Assembly: GCA_010093705.1 (NCBI GenBank)
Contig: MU006108.1
Location: 1-64,000, forward strand
Length of the DNA: 64,000 bases
Direction: 5' to 3'
Source: Patellaria atrata CBS 101060
Lineage: Eukaryota; Ascomycota; Dothideomycetes; Patellariales; Patellariaceae
Shown here: positions 35,247-46,633 of the stretch, piece after piece
How the letters are laid out: each line of letters begins with the position of its first letter
Numbering within the stretch: position 1 is the first letter of the stretch
Made by a program: the position numbers and the translations under genes
The notes under the pieces: generated by a model
Database searches by the model: none
Told to the model about the DNA's origin: nothing
What the model saw: the letters and a program-made list of their open reading frames with translations, nothing else

Positions 35247-38200
35247 ATGGCAGACAAAAAGGAGAATAACCTCGCCCAATTCAAATATGCGGCTATGTCC
35301 AACCTGGTTCTCCAGGCGGACCGCAGATTTGTAACGCGGCGAGGTGATGAGAATACAGGCGATCCGGAATCGCTAGCCGGGCGTATCAATATCAGGGATA
35401 TGGGGTCACGCACATCTCGGGAAGACGCGCCGGTCCAGGCAAAGAAGTCTAAGGGGCCGTCTAACATCGAGCGCGGAAGTATAAGAGAAGGCGAGGACAT
35501 GCTGGAGCGAGAACAGAAGAAAAGGAAACGTGGCGAGCCGGTACAGTTAAGAGGAACGGGCATTTTAAGTCAGCAAGACCTCTTGGTTGAGGATCTAAAG
35601 TATAGGCCACGGACTTCAGCTACGAGAGCCACATATGAGCTTATCACGACTATTGTTGGTAGACATTTAGGTGACGTACCGAGTCACGTCACCAGGAGTG
35701 CGGCAGACGCGGCTCTAGAATATCTGAAAGATGATAATTTGAAGGATTTCGACCGGAAGAAGGAGATAGATGATATACTAGGCTCAAGTATGAGCAGCAA
35801 GGAGTTTAATGAACTAGTCAACCTGGGCAAAAAAATAACGGATTACGATGCACAGGATGAAGATGAGAATATGGAAGATGCGGCAGATGGGACCGAAGGC
35901 GCGGAGTTGGATGACCAACAAGGTGTTGCCGTTGTCTTTGATGAATCAGACGAGGAAGAAGGTGCTCAGACATTTGAAGTTCGGGATGAGGATGATACTT
36001 CGGAAGATGAGGCAGAAGGCCTTACCGAACAAAATGATGAAGGAGCGAATGGTGTTCTAGACGAAACAGCAAACGAAAATGGAGATGAGGATGCCGAAGG
36101 GGGAGAAATGGTTTTAGGATCTACCACGTCTAAGTCACAAAACGAGAGGCAGGACCAACTTGTACCCGCCCACGAGATTGATGCTTATTGGCTACAGCGG
36201 CAGATTGGTTTGGTATACCAAGATGCTCATACACAACAAGAGAAGACCCAAGAAGCATTGCAGATTCTATCTGGCGTCTCAGACGATGGGGAGGAGAAGC
36301 AGTTACGAGAGATTGAGAACGATTTGATGGAACTGTTCGATTACGAACATCACGAATTTGTTGCGAAGCTAATTATCAATCGCGACAAGATCGTTTGGGT
36401 CACAAGATGGCGGCAAGTCGCTGAAGAACCGGATGCAAGAGCAGCAATCGAGCGACAAATGATAGCCGAAGGCCACCGCCATATACTAACTGAATTGCGC
36501 ACCCGAGAGGTAACCACAGAGACGAGCGATCGGACCTCCAAGAAAAAGTTAGCAGTCGAACTCATGGATGTCGACGTTCCTGCTGAGTCAAGAGATGCCG
36601 TGATGGTTGACCAAAAGGATAGCGGCTTGAAGGGTGGTCTACAACCTAAACGCTTGATCAATCTCGAGAATCTCATATTTGATCAAGGAAACCATCTCAT
36701 GACCAATCCTAACGTGAAACTTCCACAAGGTTCAACCAAGCGTACGTTCAAAGGGTACGAGGAAATCCACGTTCCTGCCCCGAAAGCTAAGAAGGATGCT
36801 AATGAACCTGAGAACTTGCCCACCTCAGAATTACCGGAATGGGCGAGGCAAGGCTTTGGTTCATCAAAGAGCTTGAACCGAATCCAAACAAGGTGTTACC
36901 CGACCGCGTTTAAAGATGATGGGAATATGCTCATCTGCGCCCCTACGGGTTCCGGAAAGACCAATGTCGCTATGCTGGCCATGTTGCGAGAGATTGGTAA
37001 GCATCGCGACTCGAATACCGGCGAAATCGATCTTGATTCCTTCAAAATCGTGTACATTGCCCCCCTTAAAGCACTCGTCCAGGAACAAGTCGGGAACTTT
37101 GGCAAGCGGCTGGCACCTTACGGGATTACCGTGTCTGAACTTACAGGTGATAGGCAGCTTACTAAACAGCAAATTGCGGATACCCAGATCATCGTCACCA
37201 CGCCAGAAAAATGGGATGTCATAACGCGTAAGGCCACAGATACGAGCTATACAAACCTTGTTCGTCTCATTTGTATCGACGAGATTCATCTTCTACATGA
37301 TGATCGCGGTCCTGTCCTTGAAAGCATCGTCAGCAGGACTATTCGCAGAGTCGAACAAACTGGGGATCTCGTTCGTTTGGTAGGGCTAAGTGCAACGTTG
37401 CCTAATTACCGCGACGTTGCGAGCTTCCTAAGGGTCGACCCCCTCAAAGGCTTATTTCATTTTGATGGTTCATTTAGACCTTGTCCTTTGAAACAAGAAT
37501 TCATCGGCGTCACAGATAAGAAGGCTATCAAGCAGTTAAAGACGATGAATGATGTTTGCTATACTAAGGTTTTAGAACAAGTGGGTCAACAGCGTAACCA
37601 GATGCTCATTTTCGTACATTCAAGGAAAGAGACTGCTAAGACGGCAAAATACATTCGAGATAAAGCTCTCGAGTTGGATACGATCGGCCAATTATTAAAA
37701 AGTGAAGCCGCCAGCCGTGAAGTTCTCAAGGAAGAATCTGACGGAGTACAAAATTCTGATCTGAAGGACCTTATGCCATATGGATTCGGGATACATCATG
37801 CCGGCATGAGCCGCGCGGATCGCACATCTGTCGAGGACCTCTTCGCTGATGGCTATCTGCAGGTACTGGTATGCACTGCTACACTCGCTTGGGGTGTCAA
37901 TCTTCCAGCCCACACGGTCATCATCAAAGGGACGCAGATATACTCACCCGAGAAGGGTAGTTGGGTCGAATTGAGCCCTCAAGATGTGCTCCAAATGCTT
38001 GGACGTGCTGGTAGACCTCAGTTTGATACGTTCGGTGAAGGAATCATTATTACCACTCAGAACGAGTTACAATACTATCTCTCACTATTGAACCAGCAGC
38101 TGCCGATTGAAAGCCAGTTCATGAGCAAGTTAGCAGACAACCTCAATGCAGAAATTGTATTAGGCAACATTCGAACCAGAGATGAAGGGGTTGAATGGTT

Positions 38201-41200
38201 AGGATATACGTACCTGTTCATCCGAATGCTTAGGTCTCCCGGTCTGTATAGTGTGGGAGCAGACTATGAAGAAGACGAAGCTCTAGAACAGAAGAGAGTC
38301 GACCTCATTCACTCAGCCGCCACTGTTCTCGATAAGTCAAACTTGGTAAAATACGATAAAAAGTCTGGAAAGCTTCAAAGCACGGAGCTCGGGAGAATCG
38401 CCTCGCATTACTACATCTCGCATAACTCTATGCTTACCTACAACCTCCACCTTCAACCATCTATTACGCCCATAGAACTCTTCCGCGTCTTCGCGTTAAG
38501 TGAGGAGTTCAAATATATTCCGGTCAGACAAGATGAAAAACTTGAACTAGCAAAGTTATTGGGACGTGTGCCTATTCCAGTCAAGGAGAGCATTGAAGAA
38601 CCTCAAGCGAAAATCAACGTCCTTCTACAGGCCTATATTTCGCGGCTCAAACTAGAAGGACTAGCTTTAATGGCCGACCTCGTCTATATTACTCAATCCG
38701 CTGGTCGTATACTCCGAGCTATTTTCGAAATATGCTTAAGGCGAGGCTGGTCTTCGGTCGCAAAGACAGCTTTGGATTTGTGTAAAATGGCGGAAAAGCG
38801 GATGTGGCCGACGATGACACCTTTGCGCCAGTTCCCAAACTGTCCCCGCGAGATCGTTCAGAAAGCGGAGCGTATCGAGGTTCCATGGTCGCATTATTTT
38901 GATCTAGATCCTCCACGGATGGGCGAACTCCTTAGTATACCGAAGGCTGGACGAACTGTATGCGCCCTAGTGCAGAAGTTCCCTCGTTTGGAAATTCAGG
39001 CACAGGTGCAACCTGTGACTCGTTCGATGCTACGTGTCGAGTTGACCATAAGTCCAAATTTTGAATGGGATCCCGAGCTTCACGGAAGAGCGGAGAGTTT
39101 TTGGATCCTTGTAGAGGATTGTGATGGTGAAGAAATCTTGTTTCATGATCAATTTCTTCTTCTTCGAAATTATGCTGAATCAGAGGTCAACGACCACCTG
39201 GTCGACTTCACTGTACCAATTACAGAGCCCATGCCACCCAACTACTTCATAACAGTCATCTCTGACAGATGGATGCATTCGGAAACCAAACTTGCTGTCT
39301 CTTTCCAGAAGCTCATCTTGCCTGAGAAGTTCCCCGCTCATACGCCGCTCCTCGATTTGCAACCAACCCCTTTCGCGGCGCTTAAGGTTGCGGAATACGT
39401 GCAACTCTATGACGGCTGGGACCGATTTAATAAGATGCAGACGCAAACCTTCAACTCTCTATACGCGACGGATGATAACGTCTTGATTGGAGCATCCACA
39501 GGAAGCGGAAAGACTGTCTGTGCTGAACTAGCCCTCCTTCGATATTGGAAAAAGTCGAGTGAGGGTAGGGCGGTCTATATCGCCCCTTTCCAGGAACTGA
39601 TCGATACACGTTTAAAGGACTGGGTATCTCGGTTGTCGAAGATAACCGGAGGGAAGAGGATCGTGAAGCTCACGGGAGAGACAACTGCTGATCTCAAGCT
39701 ACTTGCAGATGCGGACGTTGTCCTTGCAACACCATCCCAGTGGGATGTCATCTCTCGCTCCTGGCAGCGACGCAAAAATGTGCAAAGTGTTGGCCTTTTC
39801 ATAGCCGATGACCTCCATATGATCGGAGGTCAAGGTGGCTACATCTACGAAGCCATCGTGTCCAGAATGCACGCAATGACACTTCAATTAGAGTCCGGCA
39901 TGCGGATCATCGGGTTAAGTGTTTCACTCTCGAATGCTCGCGACATAGGTGAATGGATTGGGGCAACCAAACACACCATTTATAATTTCTCACCTCACTT
40001 TCGTCCCGTTCCTATTGAAGTCAGCATCCAGCCCTTCACAATTCCACATTTCCCGTCTCTTATGCTGGCCATGGCCAAGCCAGCCTACCAAGCCATCCTT
40101 CAGTCATCTTCTGACAAACCGGCAATTATCTTTGTACCAAATCGCAAGCAAGCTCGTGCAACCGCCGCAGACATTCTCGCTGCGTGCATTGCTGATGAAA
40201 AAGACGATCAATTTTTACATGCTGCGGTCGAGGAGATCGAGCCCATTCTAAAGAAGATAAGTGAAGGAGCACTGGTCGAGTCTCTCTCTCATGGAATTGG
40301 CTATTTCCATGAGGCCTTAAGTTCATTTGATAAACGCGCTGTGGAACATCTATTCAATATTGGGGCAATTCAAGTCATGCTTGTTTCAAGAGATTGTTGT
40401 TGGGAGATCAGCTCAACGGCTCATCTCGTCGTCATTATGGGGACACAGTTTTTCGAAGGGAGAGAACATCGATACATCGATTATCCGATCAGCGAAATAC
40501 TTCAGATGTTCGGTAAGTCTGGCCGGTATGGAGTGGACAAGTCCTGCAAGGGAGTCCTGATGGTTCCCTCCGTGAAACGGGAATACTATACAAAATTTTT
40601 ACGGGAAGCACTACCGATTGAGAGCCATTTGCAAGCATATCTGCACGATGCCTTCGTCCCAGAGATCAGCACTAAGGTCATTTCCTCAACGCAGGATGCT
40701 GTTGATTGGTCGACATATACTTACTTTTATCGTCGTCTTCTAGCTAACCCGAGCTACTATGGCCTTACAGACACATCTCATGAAGGCCTCAGCGCCCATC
40801 TCTCTGATCTGGTAGAGACAACGCTCAAAGAACTATCAGATGCGAAAATCGTCGAACTTGATGAGGAAGATGATACGGTCACCCCTCTCAACGCGTGTAT
40901 GATCTCTGCATATTACAACATCTCGTTTGTCACGATGCAGACCTTCATGCTCTCTCTGACGGGCCGAACGAAGCTAAAAGGAATTCTGGAAATTATCACC
41001 TCAGCTACTGAATTTGAGGGCATACAGATTCGCCGTCACGAGGATTCTATACTGCGCCGCATCTATGAACGGCTTCCGGTAAAGATTTCCGAAGCTTCGT
41101 ATGAATCACCCCATTTCAAAGCCTTTGTTCTTTTGCAGGCACATTTCTCCCGGATGCATCTTCCGGTGGACTTGGCCAAAGATCAAGATACAATTCTTCG

Positions 41201-41933
41201 AAAGGTCCTCCCGCTCCTTAGTGCTGTTGTTGATGTCCTTTCCTCCGATGGCCATTTAAATGCCACCTCGGCGATGGAAATGAGTCAAATGGTCGTTCAG
41301 GCTATGTGGGACCGTGACAGCCCACTTAAGCAGATACCACACTTCGACGACGCGGTCGTAAAGACTTGTAACGAGTTCGGCATCAATGACATCGTGGAAT
41401 TTATGGATGCCATGGATCCCTCGGAAAACAAAGACTACGAGAAACTGCTAAAGAGGATGAGCTTGGATAAACGACAGCTCTCCGATGCTGCAGCTTTCAC
41501 GAACGACAAGTATCCCAATGTGGACCTGACCTTCGAATTGGAGGATCCGGACGACATCAGTGCTGGCTCTCCGGCTTATATCAATGTTGTTGTCGAGCGC
41601 GAGATTGATGACGAGGAAGGGGACGAGAAGACCGAGGTTGATTCTACAGTCCACGCGCCATTCTTCCCGACGGAGAAGTCTGAGAATTGGTGGATCGTGG
41701 TTGCAGAGGAGAGCACCAAGAACCTCTACGGCATTAAGAGGATCACGGTTGGCAGAAGTCTCAAGACCAAGCTGGAATTCGTAGTTCCGAACGCTGGAAA
41801 ACACAACTTGAAGCTCATGTTGATGAGCGATTCTTATGTTGGTGTTGATCAGGACCCTGAATTCGAGGTAGAAGTCAAGGAAGGCGAAGAGGAAAGTGGC
41901 GAAGACGATGAAGACGAGGATATGGAGGAATAG
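35247..41933 (+). CDS. brr2: U5 snRNP RNA helicase BRR2 (SNRNP200)
   Basis: The Ski2-like RNA helicase that unwinds U4/U6 in spliceosome activation. One intronless frame of 2,228 residues starts at ATG 35247. An N-terminal domain of about 500 residues (with an acidic insert at about 200-290) precedes two helicase-Sec63 cassettes. Cassette 1 has Walker A APTGSGKTN (Lys571), Walker B DEIHLL (678-683) and motif VI QMLGRAGRPQFD. Cassette 2 has Walker A ASTGSGKTV (Lys1422), a degenerate Walker B DDLHMI (1521-1526), and QMFGKSGRYGVD in place of motif VI, in line with the catalytically inactive, scaffold role of the second cassette in yeast and human BRR2. The second Sec63 unit ends in an acidic tail. 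Length matches the family (about 2,100-2,200). A U5 protein gene without introns is noteworthy only because most neighbours have them. Confidence 0.97.
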   Translation: MADKKENNLAQFKYAAMSNLVLQADRRFVTRRGDENTGDPESLAGRINIRDMGSRTSREDAPVQAKKSKGPSNIERGSIREGEDMLEREQKKRKRGEPVQLRGTGILSQQDLLVEDLKYRPRTSATRATYELITTIVGRHLGDVPSHVTRSAADAALEYLKDDNLKDFDRKKEIDDILGSSMSSKEFNELVNLGKKITDYDAQDEDENMEDAADGTEGAELDDQQGVAVVFDESDEEEGAQTFEVRDEDDTSEDEAEGLTEQNDEGANGVLDETANENGDEDAEGGEMVLGSTTSKSQNERQDQLVPAHEIDAYWLQRQIGLVYQDAHTQQEKTQEALQILSGVSDDGEEKQLREIENDLMELFDYEHHEFVAKLIINRDKIVWVTRWRQVAEEPDARAAIERQMIAEGHRHILTELRTREVTTETSDRTSKKKLAVELMDVDVPAESRDAVMVDQKDSGLKGGLQPKRLINLENLIFDQGNHLMTNPNVKLPQGSTKRTFKGYEEIHVPAPKAKKDANEPENLPTSELPEWARQGFGSSKSLNRIQTRCYPTAFKDDGNMLICAPTGSGKTNVAMLAMLREIGKHRDSNTGEIDLDSFKIVYIAPLKALVQEQVGNFGKRLAPYGITVSELTGDRQLTKQQIADTQIIVTTPEKWDVITRKATDTSYTNLVRLICIDEIHLLHDDRGPVLESIVSRTIRRVEQTGDLVRLVGLSATLPNYRDVASFLRVDPLKGLFHFDGSFRPCPLKQEFIGVTDKKAIKQLKTMNDVCYTKVLEQVGQQRNQMLIFVHSRKETAKTAKYIRDKALELDTIGQLLKSEAASREVLKEESDGVQNSDLKDLMPYGFGIHHAGMSRADRTSVEDLFADGYLQVLVCTATLAWGVNLPAHTVIIKGTQIYSPEKGSWVELSPQDVLQMLGRAGRPQFDTFGEGIIITTQNELQYYLSLLNQQLPIESQFMSKLADNLNAEIVLGNIRTRDEGVEWLGYTYLFIRMLRSPGLYSVGADYEEDEALEQKRVDLIHSAATVLDKSNLVKYDKKSGKLQSTELGRIASHYYISHNSMLTYNLHLQPSITPIELFRVFALSEEFKYIPVRQDEKLELAKLLGRVPIPVKESIEEPQAKINVLLQAYISRLKLEGLALMADLVYITQSAGRILRAIFEICLRRGWSSVAKTALDLCKMAEKRMWPTMTPLRQFPNCPREIVQKAERIEVPWSHYFDLDPPRMGELLSIPKAGRTVCALVQKFPRLEIQAQVQPVTRSMLRVELTISPNFEWDPELHGRAESFWILVEDCDGEEILFHDQFLLLRNYAESEVNDHLVDFTVPITEPMPPNYFITVISDRWMHSETKLAVSFQKLILPEKFPAHTPLLDLQPTPFAALKVAEYVQLYDGWDRFNKMQTQTFNSLYATDDNVLIGASTGSGKTVCAELALLRYWKKSSEGRAVYIAPFQELIDTRLKDWVSRLSKITGGKRIVKLTGETTADLKLLADADVVLATPSQWDVISRSWQRRKNVQSVGLFIADDLHMIGGQGGYIYEAIVSRMHAMTLQLESGMRIIGLSVSLSNARDIGEWIGATKHTIYNFSPHFRPVPIEVSIQPFTIPHFPSLMLAMAKPAYQAILQSSSDKPAIIFVPNRKQARATAADILAACIADEKDDQFLHAAVEEIEPILKKISEGALVESLSHGIGYFHEALSSFDKRAVEHLFNIGAIQVMLVSRDCCWEISSTAHLVVIMGTQFFEGREHRYIDYPISEILQMFGKSGRYGVDKSCKGVLMVPSVKREYYTKFLREALPIESHLQAYLHDAFVPEISTKVISSTQDAVDWSTYTYFYRRLLANPSYYGLTDTSHEGLSAHLSDLVETTLKELSDAKIVELDEEDDTVTPLNACMISAYYNISFVTMQTFMLSLTGRTKLKGILEIITSATEFEGIQIRRHEDSILRRIYERLPVKISEASYESPHFKAFVLLQAHFSRMHLPVDLAKDQDTILRKVLPLLSAVVDVLSSDGHLNATSAMEMSQMVVQAMWDRDSPLKQIPHFDDAVVKTCNEFGINDIVEFMDAMDPSENKDYEKLLKRMSLDKRQLSDAAAFTNDKYPNVDLTFELEDPDDISAGSPAYINVVVEREIDDEEGDEKTEVDSTVHAPFFPTEKSENWWIVVAEESTKNLYGIKRITVGRSLKTKLEFVVPNAGKHNLKLMLMSDSYVGVDQDPEFEVEVKEGEEESGEDDEDEDMEE

Positions 41934-42377
41934 AGTGCTTGGTACGACCATGGGTGTAAAAACTGGGATGTAAAGGAGGCGCTGCGGTTCAAAATTAATG
42001 CAATTGTTGCAATAACCTGAATGGCTTGTGTTCGAATTGAGTTGTACCTATCATATAAACCACCAATGCCCCAGGTTACGGCGGTTGCCCCCAAGTGGAG
42101 TACTTTAAGTAATCAAAAGAGCGATCCACTCCAGATTTTATTTTAATTGGGAATGAGTACTCTTTCATTGCAATGAGGAGGATTTACCGAACCTGCATCC
42201 CTTACCATAAAATTTCTAATAGAAGAGACTTATGACTCCTAATGAACATACTGCAAAAGCGCAGCCAACGCCTCGATCAGCATCCAAGGCTCATGTCGAG
42301 CATGATATTAATACCTTCCACCCCACAAATACGATAACTCTTCATAAGCTAACCCTTTATCCGTTTCCTAGTAGCAC

Positions 42378-43062
42378 TTATACCGTATTGTCGTGAAATA
42401 AGAAGTTAACGTCCCGCGGCCGAAGTCTATTGCGACGTGAGAAGTCCTCGTCGCCAGGAGGTCGCTCATTCTTGGTGTTGCTGGTGAGCATGCTCTGCAG
42501 GCTGATACAGACACTCTCGACGTTATGGACCGGTGACCAGCCTTGACGATCTAGTAGGTCGAGGCATATGATGCCGTTGGTATAAATGTGCGGATGCATT
42601 GGGATTGGGCGTGTATCGCTTTTTACAAAGACAACCTCAGGTGGTTCTGTTCACAAAGAAAGGAAGCGAAGCAGTTAGTTACAAGTATAAGGGCCCGCTT
42701 AATAGGCTCTAGCGGTTGGGTTCAAGGGTTGTGAGATCTGAAGATAGACTCACCGATGGGATAACTAGGTGTGAAGCGAAATTTGAGACGGAACGTTTGA
42801 CCATTGTATATCGGATTTGAATCGAGAACTCGTATGTCCATTTCCCATTCTTCGAAATCATCGGCTTTGACGAGGGTTATGCCAGGTGGTGTGGACGATT
42901 GGAGCTGTCGCGGGGAGATGTTGGGTTAGCATCGAAATGCTCAGAGGATTTCGGGGGGTCAGTTGTGGTACCTTAGAAAGCTCCTGTACAAAATGTTAGA
43001 ATAGTTGAACTATAGCTGCATACAAGCACTCTTACCTTTCCTAATCGCTTCGAAGCGAACAT
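42378..43062 (-). CDS. ubiquitin-conjugating enzyme E2, UBE2W-like
   Basis: An E2 enzyme of 152 residues from four exons: 43062-43036, a 12-base exon 42983-42972, 42904-42754 and 42646-42378. The protein begins MFASKRLGKELSKLQSSTPP, the usual E2 helix 1. Then come FRLKFRFTPSYPIEPPEVVF and the active-site region HPHIYTNGIICLDLL, with the catalytic Cys at residue 91 and HPH in place of the usual HPN. HPH is the hallmark of UBE2W, which ubiquitinates protein N-termini. The C-terminal part (SVCISLQSMLTS, then ending FLFHDNTV) also fits UBE2W. Exon phases join exactly and the total is in frame. The 12-base exon (codons for Glu-Leu-Ser-Lys) sits within helix 1. Confidence 0.88.
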
Positions 43063-43685
43063 TGCCGTCTTCCACTTTTACTCGGTGATGGCTGGCGGAG
43101 TGAAGCGGTCCCCACCAGAGAGTTGTGCTCGAACTCGGAAAACGAGCACACGTAGTACTGTGCAGACGGTAGGATTATAATCGAAACTAAACCGGAGCTT
43201 TGGATTTCATGAAGCGGATATACGTAGATAATAGGAAGTAGGAAGAGCGTTTCAGGTTACAGTAGGTACAAATGTTGAGCCGTTTGATCAATCGAAGATG
43301 CATGTGACGACAATTGGGGAGGAGGAACTCAAAACACCGGCTCACGTGATCAGCAGCCTCAAAATGATTACAACTGATAAAGTTGTTGGATTTCTGCCTT
43401 TGCTGTCCCACAGCCTCAACCCGATTGCTTACCTCACGTTCCACACAAATATTACTATATTACTATAGCATCGCCTCATATCGAAACACAAATGAAGACG
43501 CCTCGTAAACAGAATGAACGGAAAGCGTTCAATGCAGACGCTATGTTATGCTACGCTGCCTAGACTAAAGAATGCGATATCAACCTCAGAAGAGCGCTCG
43601 TGTCCATACGATAAGCTCGAACTGATGGATTAAACCAGTACCATAAATATATCAAGGACGAAAATCTTCAAAACGCGTAACTAGA

Positions 43686-44588
43686 TCAAAGGACGGCGAA
43701 GCCAGCGAAGAAGCTAGTTAGGATGATAGCCAGGCCGTAGCTTTGACCCAGGTTAAGGATCGACGCAGCATCCGGCTCGTCGGGGTTGGATTCCTCCTGG
43801 TTATCGTCATTGCTGTCCTCACTATTATCATCGTTATTACCATTATCGTTGTCGTCCCCGAACGTGGAGGGTTCATCCGTAGTTTCAGGGTCATCGTTGT
43901 TTGTACCAGTAGACCGGGTGCCGCTGGTGGTAGATGACGGTAAGCTTATCGTGGAGGTTACGTTCACACGCGTTGGGTTTTGAGCGCCACATGGGTTGTC
44001 CTCACTACAAAATGTCAGTTCTCGAATAGGGGGAGAATGAAGCTTTTCGGGCTTGACACATACCGGCAAGATGTTTGACAGGCAGTGTTCCCGTTGCAGT
44101 CATCCACACACTGATTATTCGATTCGGTACAGATAAAATATGGAACTGTCTGAGAGTATTCGGAGATGTTGGGAGAAAGACCATTGTCGCATACGCAGTC
44201 GTACACAAGTGTATCCTGTTGTATACGTGGTCAGTAATCGTTCTGTGCCAGACAAACTAAATTAGGCCCATATGCTCTGAAGAGCTGAGGATATCGTCGG
44301 ATCGATAAAGAGACCAGTGCAAGGAAGAAGGGACATACAGCATCGCAGTCATTGGCCAGTGTTCCAGCAGATTGGCTTTCCGTCTCCTGGGTACAGATCA
44401 ACGGGCATTGCGTCTCTTGTTGTTGGCACCAGTAACCTGGAAAGAAGGTCAATTATCTTTCTGCTTCGGGCCAAATGGATCTTTCTCATACTTCGTTGAG
44501 ACTTTGGGACTGATTCTGGATCAAGACGCTGAGGGGATGATAGTCGAACGATGGTAAGAAGGGCAGCGAAGGCAACGACAGAACGCAT
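43686..44588 (-). CDS. DUF7707-type secreted Cys-rich GPI-anchored protein
   Basis: Four exons (44588-44492, 44436-44339, 44215-44064, 44004-43686) give 221 residues. A signal peptide (MRSVVAFAALLTIV) is followed by the family opening DPESVPKSQRSYWCQQQ and the pattern QCPLICTQ, then NDCDADTLVYDCVCDNG, then CVDDCNGNTACQTSC and CGAQNPT. This is the Cys-rich ectodomain of a fungal family labelled DUF7707. A Ser/Thr linker and an Asp/Asn/Glu-rich tract (about 165-195) come next. The C-terminus (SYGLAIILTSFFAGFAVL) is a hydrophobic GPI signal. The likely site is the outer plasma membrane or wall. The function of the family is not known to me. Confidence 0.85.
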
Positions 44589-45799
44589 TTTGAATGCTTT
44601 TAGATATTAAATTATTGGACTTGATTGGTCTGTCAGCCATATAACAAGAATAAAGCGTTCAATCTGAACGACATGCCGAGCGTACTTATGAAGAATGATC
44701 AGACAGGAAGCAAGGGCACACGGGAAGAGGAATGGACAATACAGGACAACAATAATGGGGAGCTTAGCGAACGTCTAAGAAGCAAAAGATTATCAGAAGA
44801 AAACAAGACAAGAACAAATTAATTAGAGCGAAGGATGTGCTGGTGATGGGAAGAAGAGACAGAACTGGGGGGTGGTGGCTCTGTAGATAATAAATAAAAG
44901 GAGAGTAAAGCTAAATTCGGGTAGATCTAATGAACGCTCGGACGCACCATAGAACTAAGATAACACCCCTAGCAATAATGAAACAATACGGAGGTACTGT
45001 AAGGTAAAGAAAGGTACCTTCATTCTCTCTCTCCACTGTCGGGTGAGTGTTGACTCCATGAAGAGACACCTTTCTCCACATGGAGAAGTAATAAGAGGGT
45101 TGATTGCTGCTGTTCTGATGGTGTACAGTAATAAAGTTCATTCCATGGTGTCTTGATGCGTACCTTAGGTAGTCCTACATACATTCGTACGGTGGTTCTA
45201 CTGTTCTATTGAATAGACACTTTTATTATTAGAAATTTCAATGCATCAACCTAGAACTAGACGAGAATTAAGCGATGCACTACGGCGACTATATGCTCGA
45301 TAGTGGAGGTCGATATGTGTTCCATCGGATGTCTGCGTCTCCTTCTTCGTGTAATCGTATAATTCCGTTGTATTACTCGTACTTCTTTTCCATCACCTCA
45401 ATTGATCAAGTTGAATAGACCGTATTTAAAAAGTCGTCACAGAAGTTGACGCGTCCCGTCTGGGCACGTGCTGGAACTTCCCGTCTGCAAAACAGATCAT
45501 GATCATGAGTGGAGGTTTTCGGCTCCTATAACTAGAACTAAGCCAATCTTTATACTTGGTATTCTATCTTTTTGTAACCTAATTAAACCTAATGGAATGG
45601 CAGACGGGATATTAGCTTTGTCAGTTTTTCTGCTCAATATCGTTAGTCGCAACGTAAGTTACAGAAACAAATTCGACCGATAAACTCCGAAGCCCCAAAC
45701 CTACAACACATTTTACTACTGTACAGTCGTGACAGTACACCTGTACTAGGCGCTGCAACTCTGCAAGACAGCATCCGGCATCCGCTTAACTGTAGATGG
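44589..45799. other. 1.2-kb intergenic region
   Basis: No gene is supported. The short frames here (for example 44911-45141 minus and 45468-45683 plus) show no splice-consistent extension or family motif. The region lies between the divergent 5' ends of the DUF7707 gene and YPT35 and so should hold both promoters. Confidence 0.5.
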
Positions 45800-46633
45800 A
45801 TGGAGACTTCGGATTCTGGACTTCAACAGCCTCCTAACGAGAATGGCCTCTCTTCCTCACCCCATCATGGCCGTGGCAAAGCATCTGCGGACGGCCAACA
45901 ACGGCATTCCATAACTCCACCCTTTTGGCAAAGCCACCAGAGGAATGATTCTACCTTCAGTCATGCTTCCTACGAGAATCGTACTTCCAATCCAATTCGC
46001 CTTGAGGATCATACAGACGACACCTCGGAGCAGACCAAAGCATGTTGGGCCCGACATGTAACCATCGACGACTATGTCATCATCAGTGGTAATGCTCCCG
46101 GTGTTGGTGCTTATGTTGTCTGGAACTGCACCGTTGAAACTTTGGATGTCAGTTCCGACTTTTTTTTTGTACTATCGCAGGCAAAGCAATGTAGGTGTGG
46201 AGTGCTAATCCTTTGATCCCAGGGCGGTCCACTCAAGATTCGAAAACGGTATGCTTGTGTTCCCTCATGCTTCTTTCCATTCTTTTACTTAATGCCCATC
46301 AGCTATTCTGAATTTGATCGTCTTCGGAGTAATCTTATAAAGACCTTTCCGCACGCGACAGGCTCTTTACCTCCTCTACCACCAAAGAGCGTGATATGTA
46401 TGTCATCCCTACCTGTTAACCAGCTATAAAATTGGCGCTCATATAAACCCACAGCGAGATTCCGTCCCCGATTCTTAGAACGAAGGAAAAGCGGCCTCTT
46501 CTACTTCCTAAAGTGCGTTTAAAACATTCTTCTTAGATTCATTAGAAGCTAACCTGCTGATTTCATAAGCTGTGTACTCCTCAATCCAGAATTCGCTGGG
46601 TCTCCAGTATTAAAGGAGTTTTTGTTTTCTTAG
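45800..46633 (+). CDS. ypt35: PX-domain endosomal protein YPT35
   Basis: A PX-domain protein that binds phosphatidylinositol 3-phosphate on endosomes and vacuoles; in yeast it recruits VPS13 to these membranes. Five exons (45800-46147, 46223-46248, 46303-46397, 46455-46512, 46570-46633) give 196 residues, with the second only 26 bases. A disordered Ser/Pro/Asn-rich N-terminus of about 95 residues precedes the PX domain: HVTIDDYVIISGNAPGVGAY, VWNCTVETLDGG, the lipid-binding RKRYSEFDRL (124-133), the proline loop LPPLPPKSVI, and FRPRFLERRKSGL. The protein ends LNPEFAGSPVLKEFLFS. An alternative ATG at 45796 is in another frame and is rejected. The Pro-x-Pro VPS13-binding motif of yeast was not located with confidence. 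Confidence 0.93.

Noticed and set aside
45796-45798. Alternative ATG four bases upstream of the YPT35 start
   Set aside because: It is in a different frame and does not lead into the PX-domain frame.
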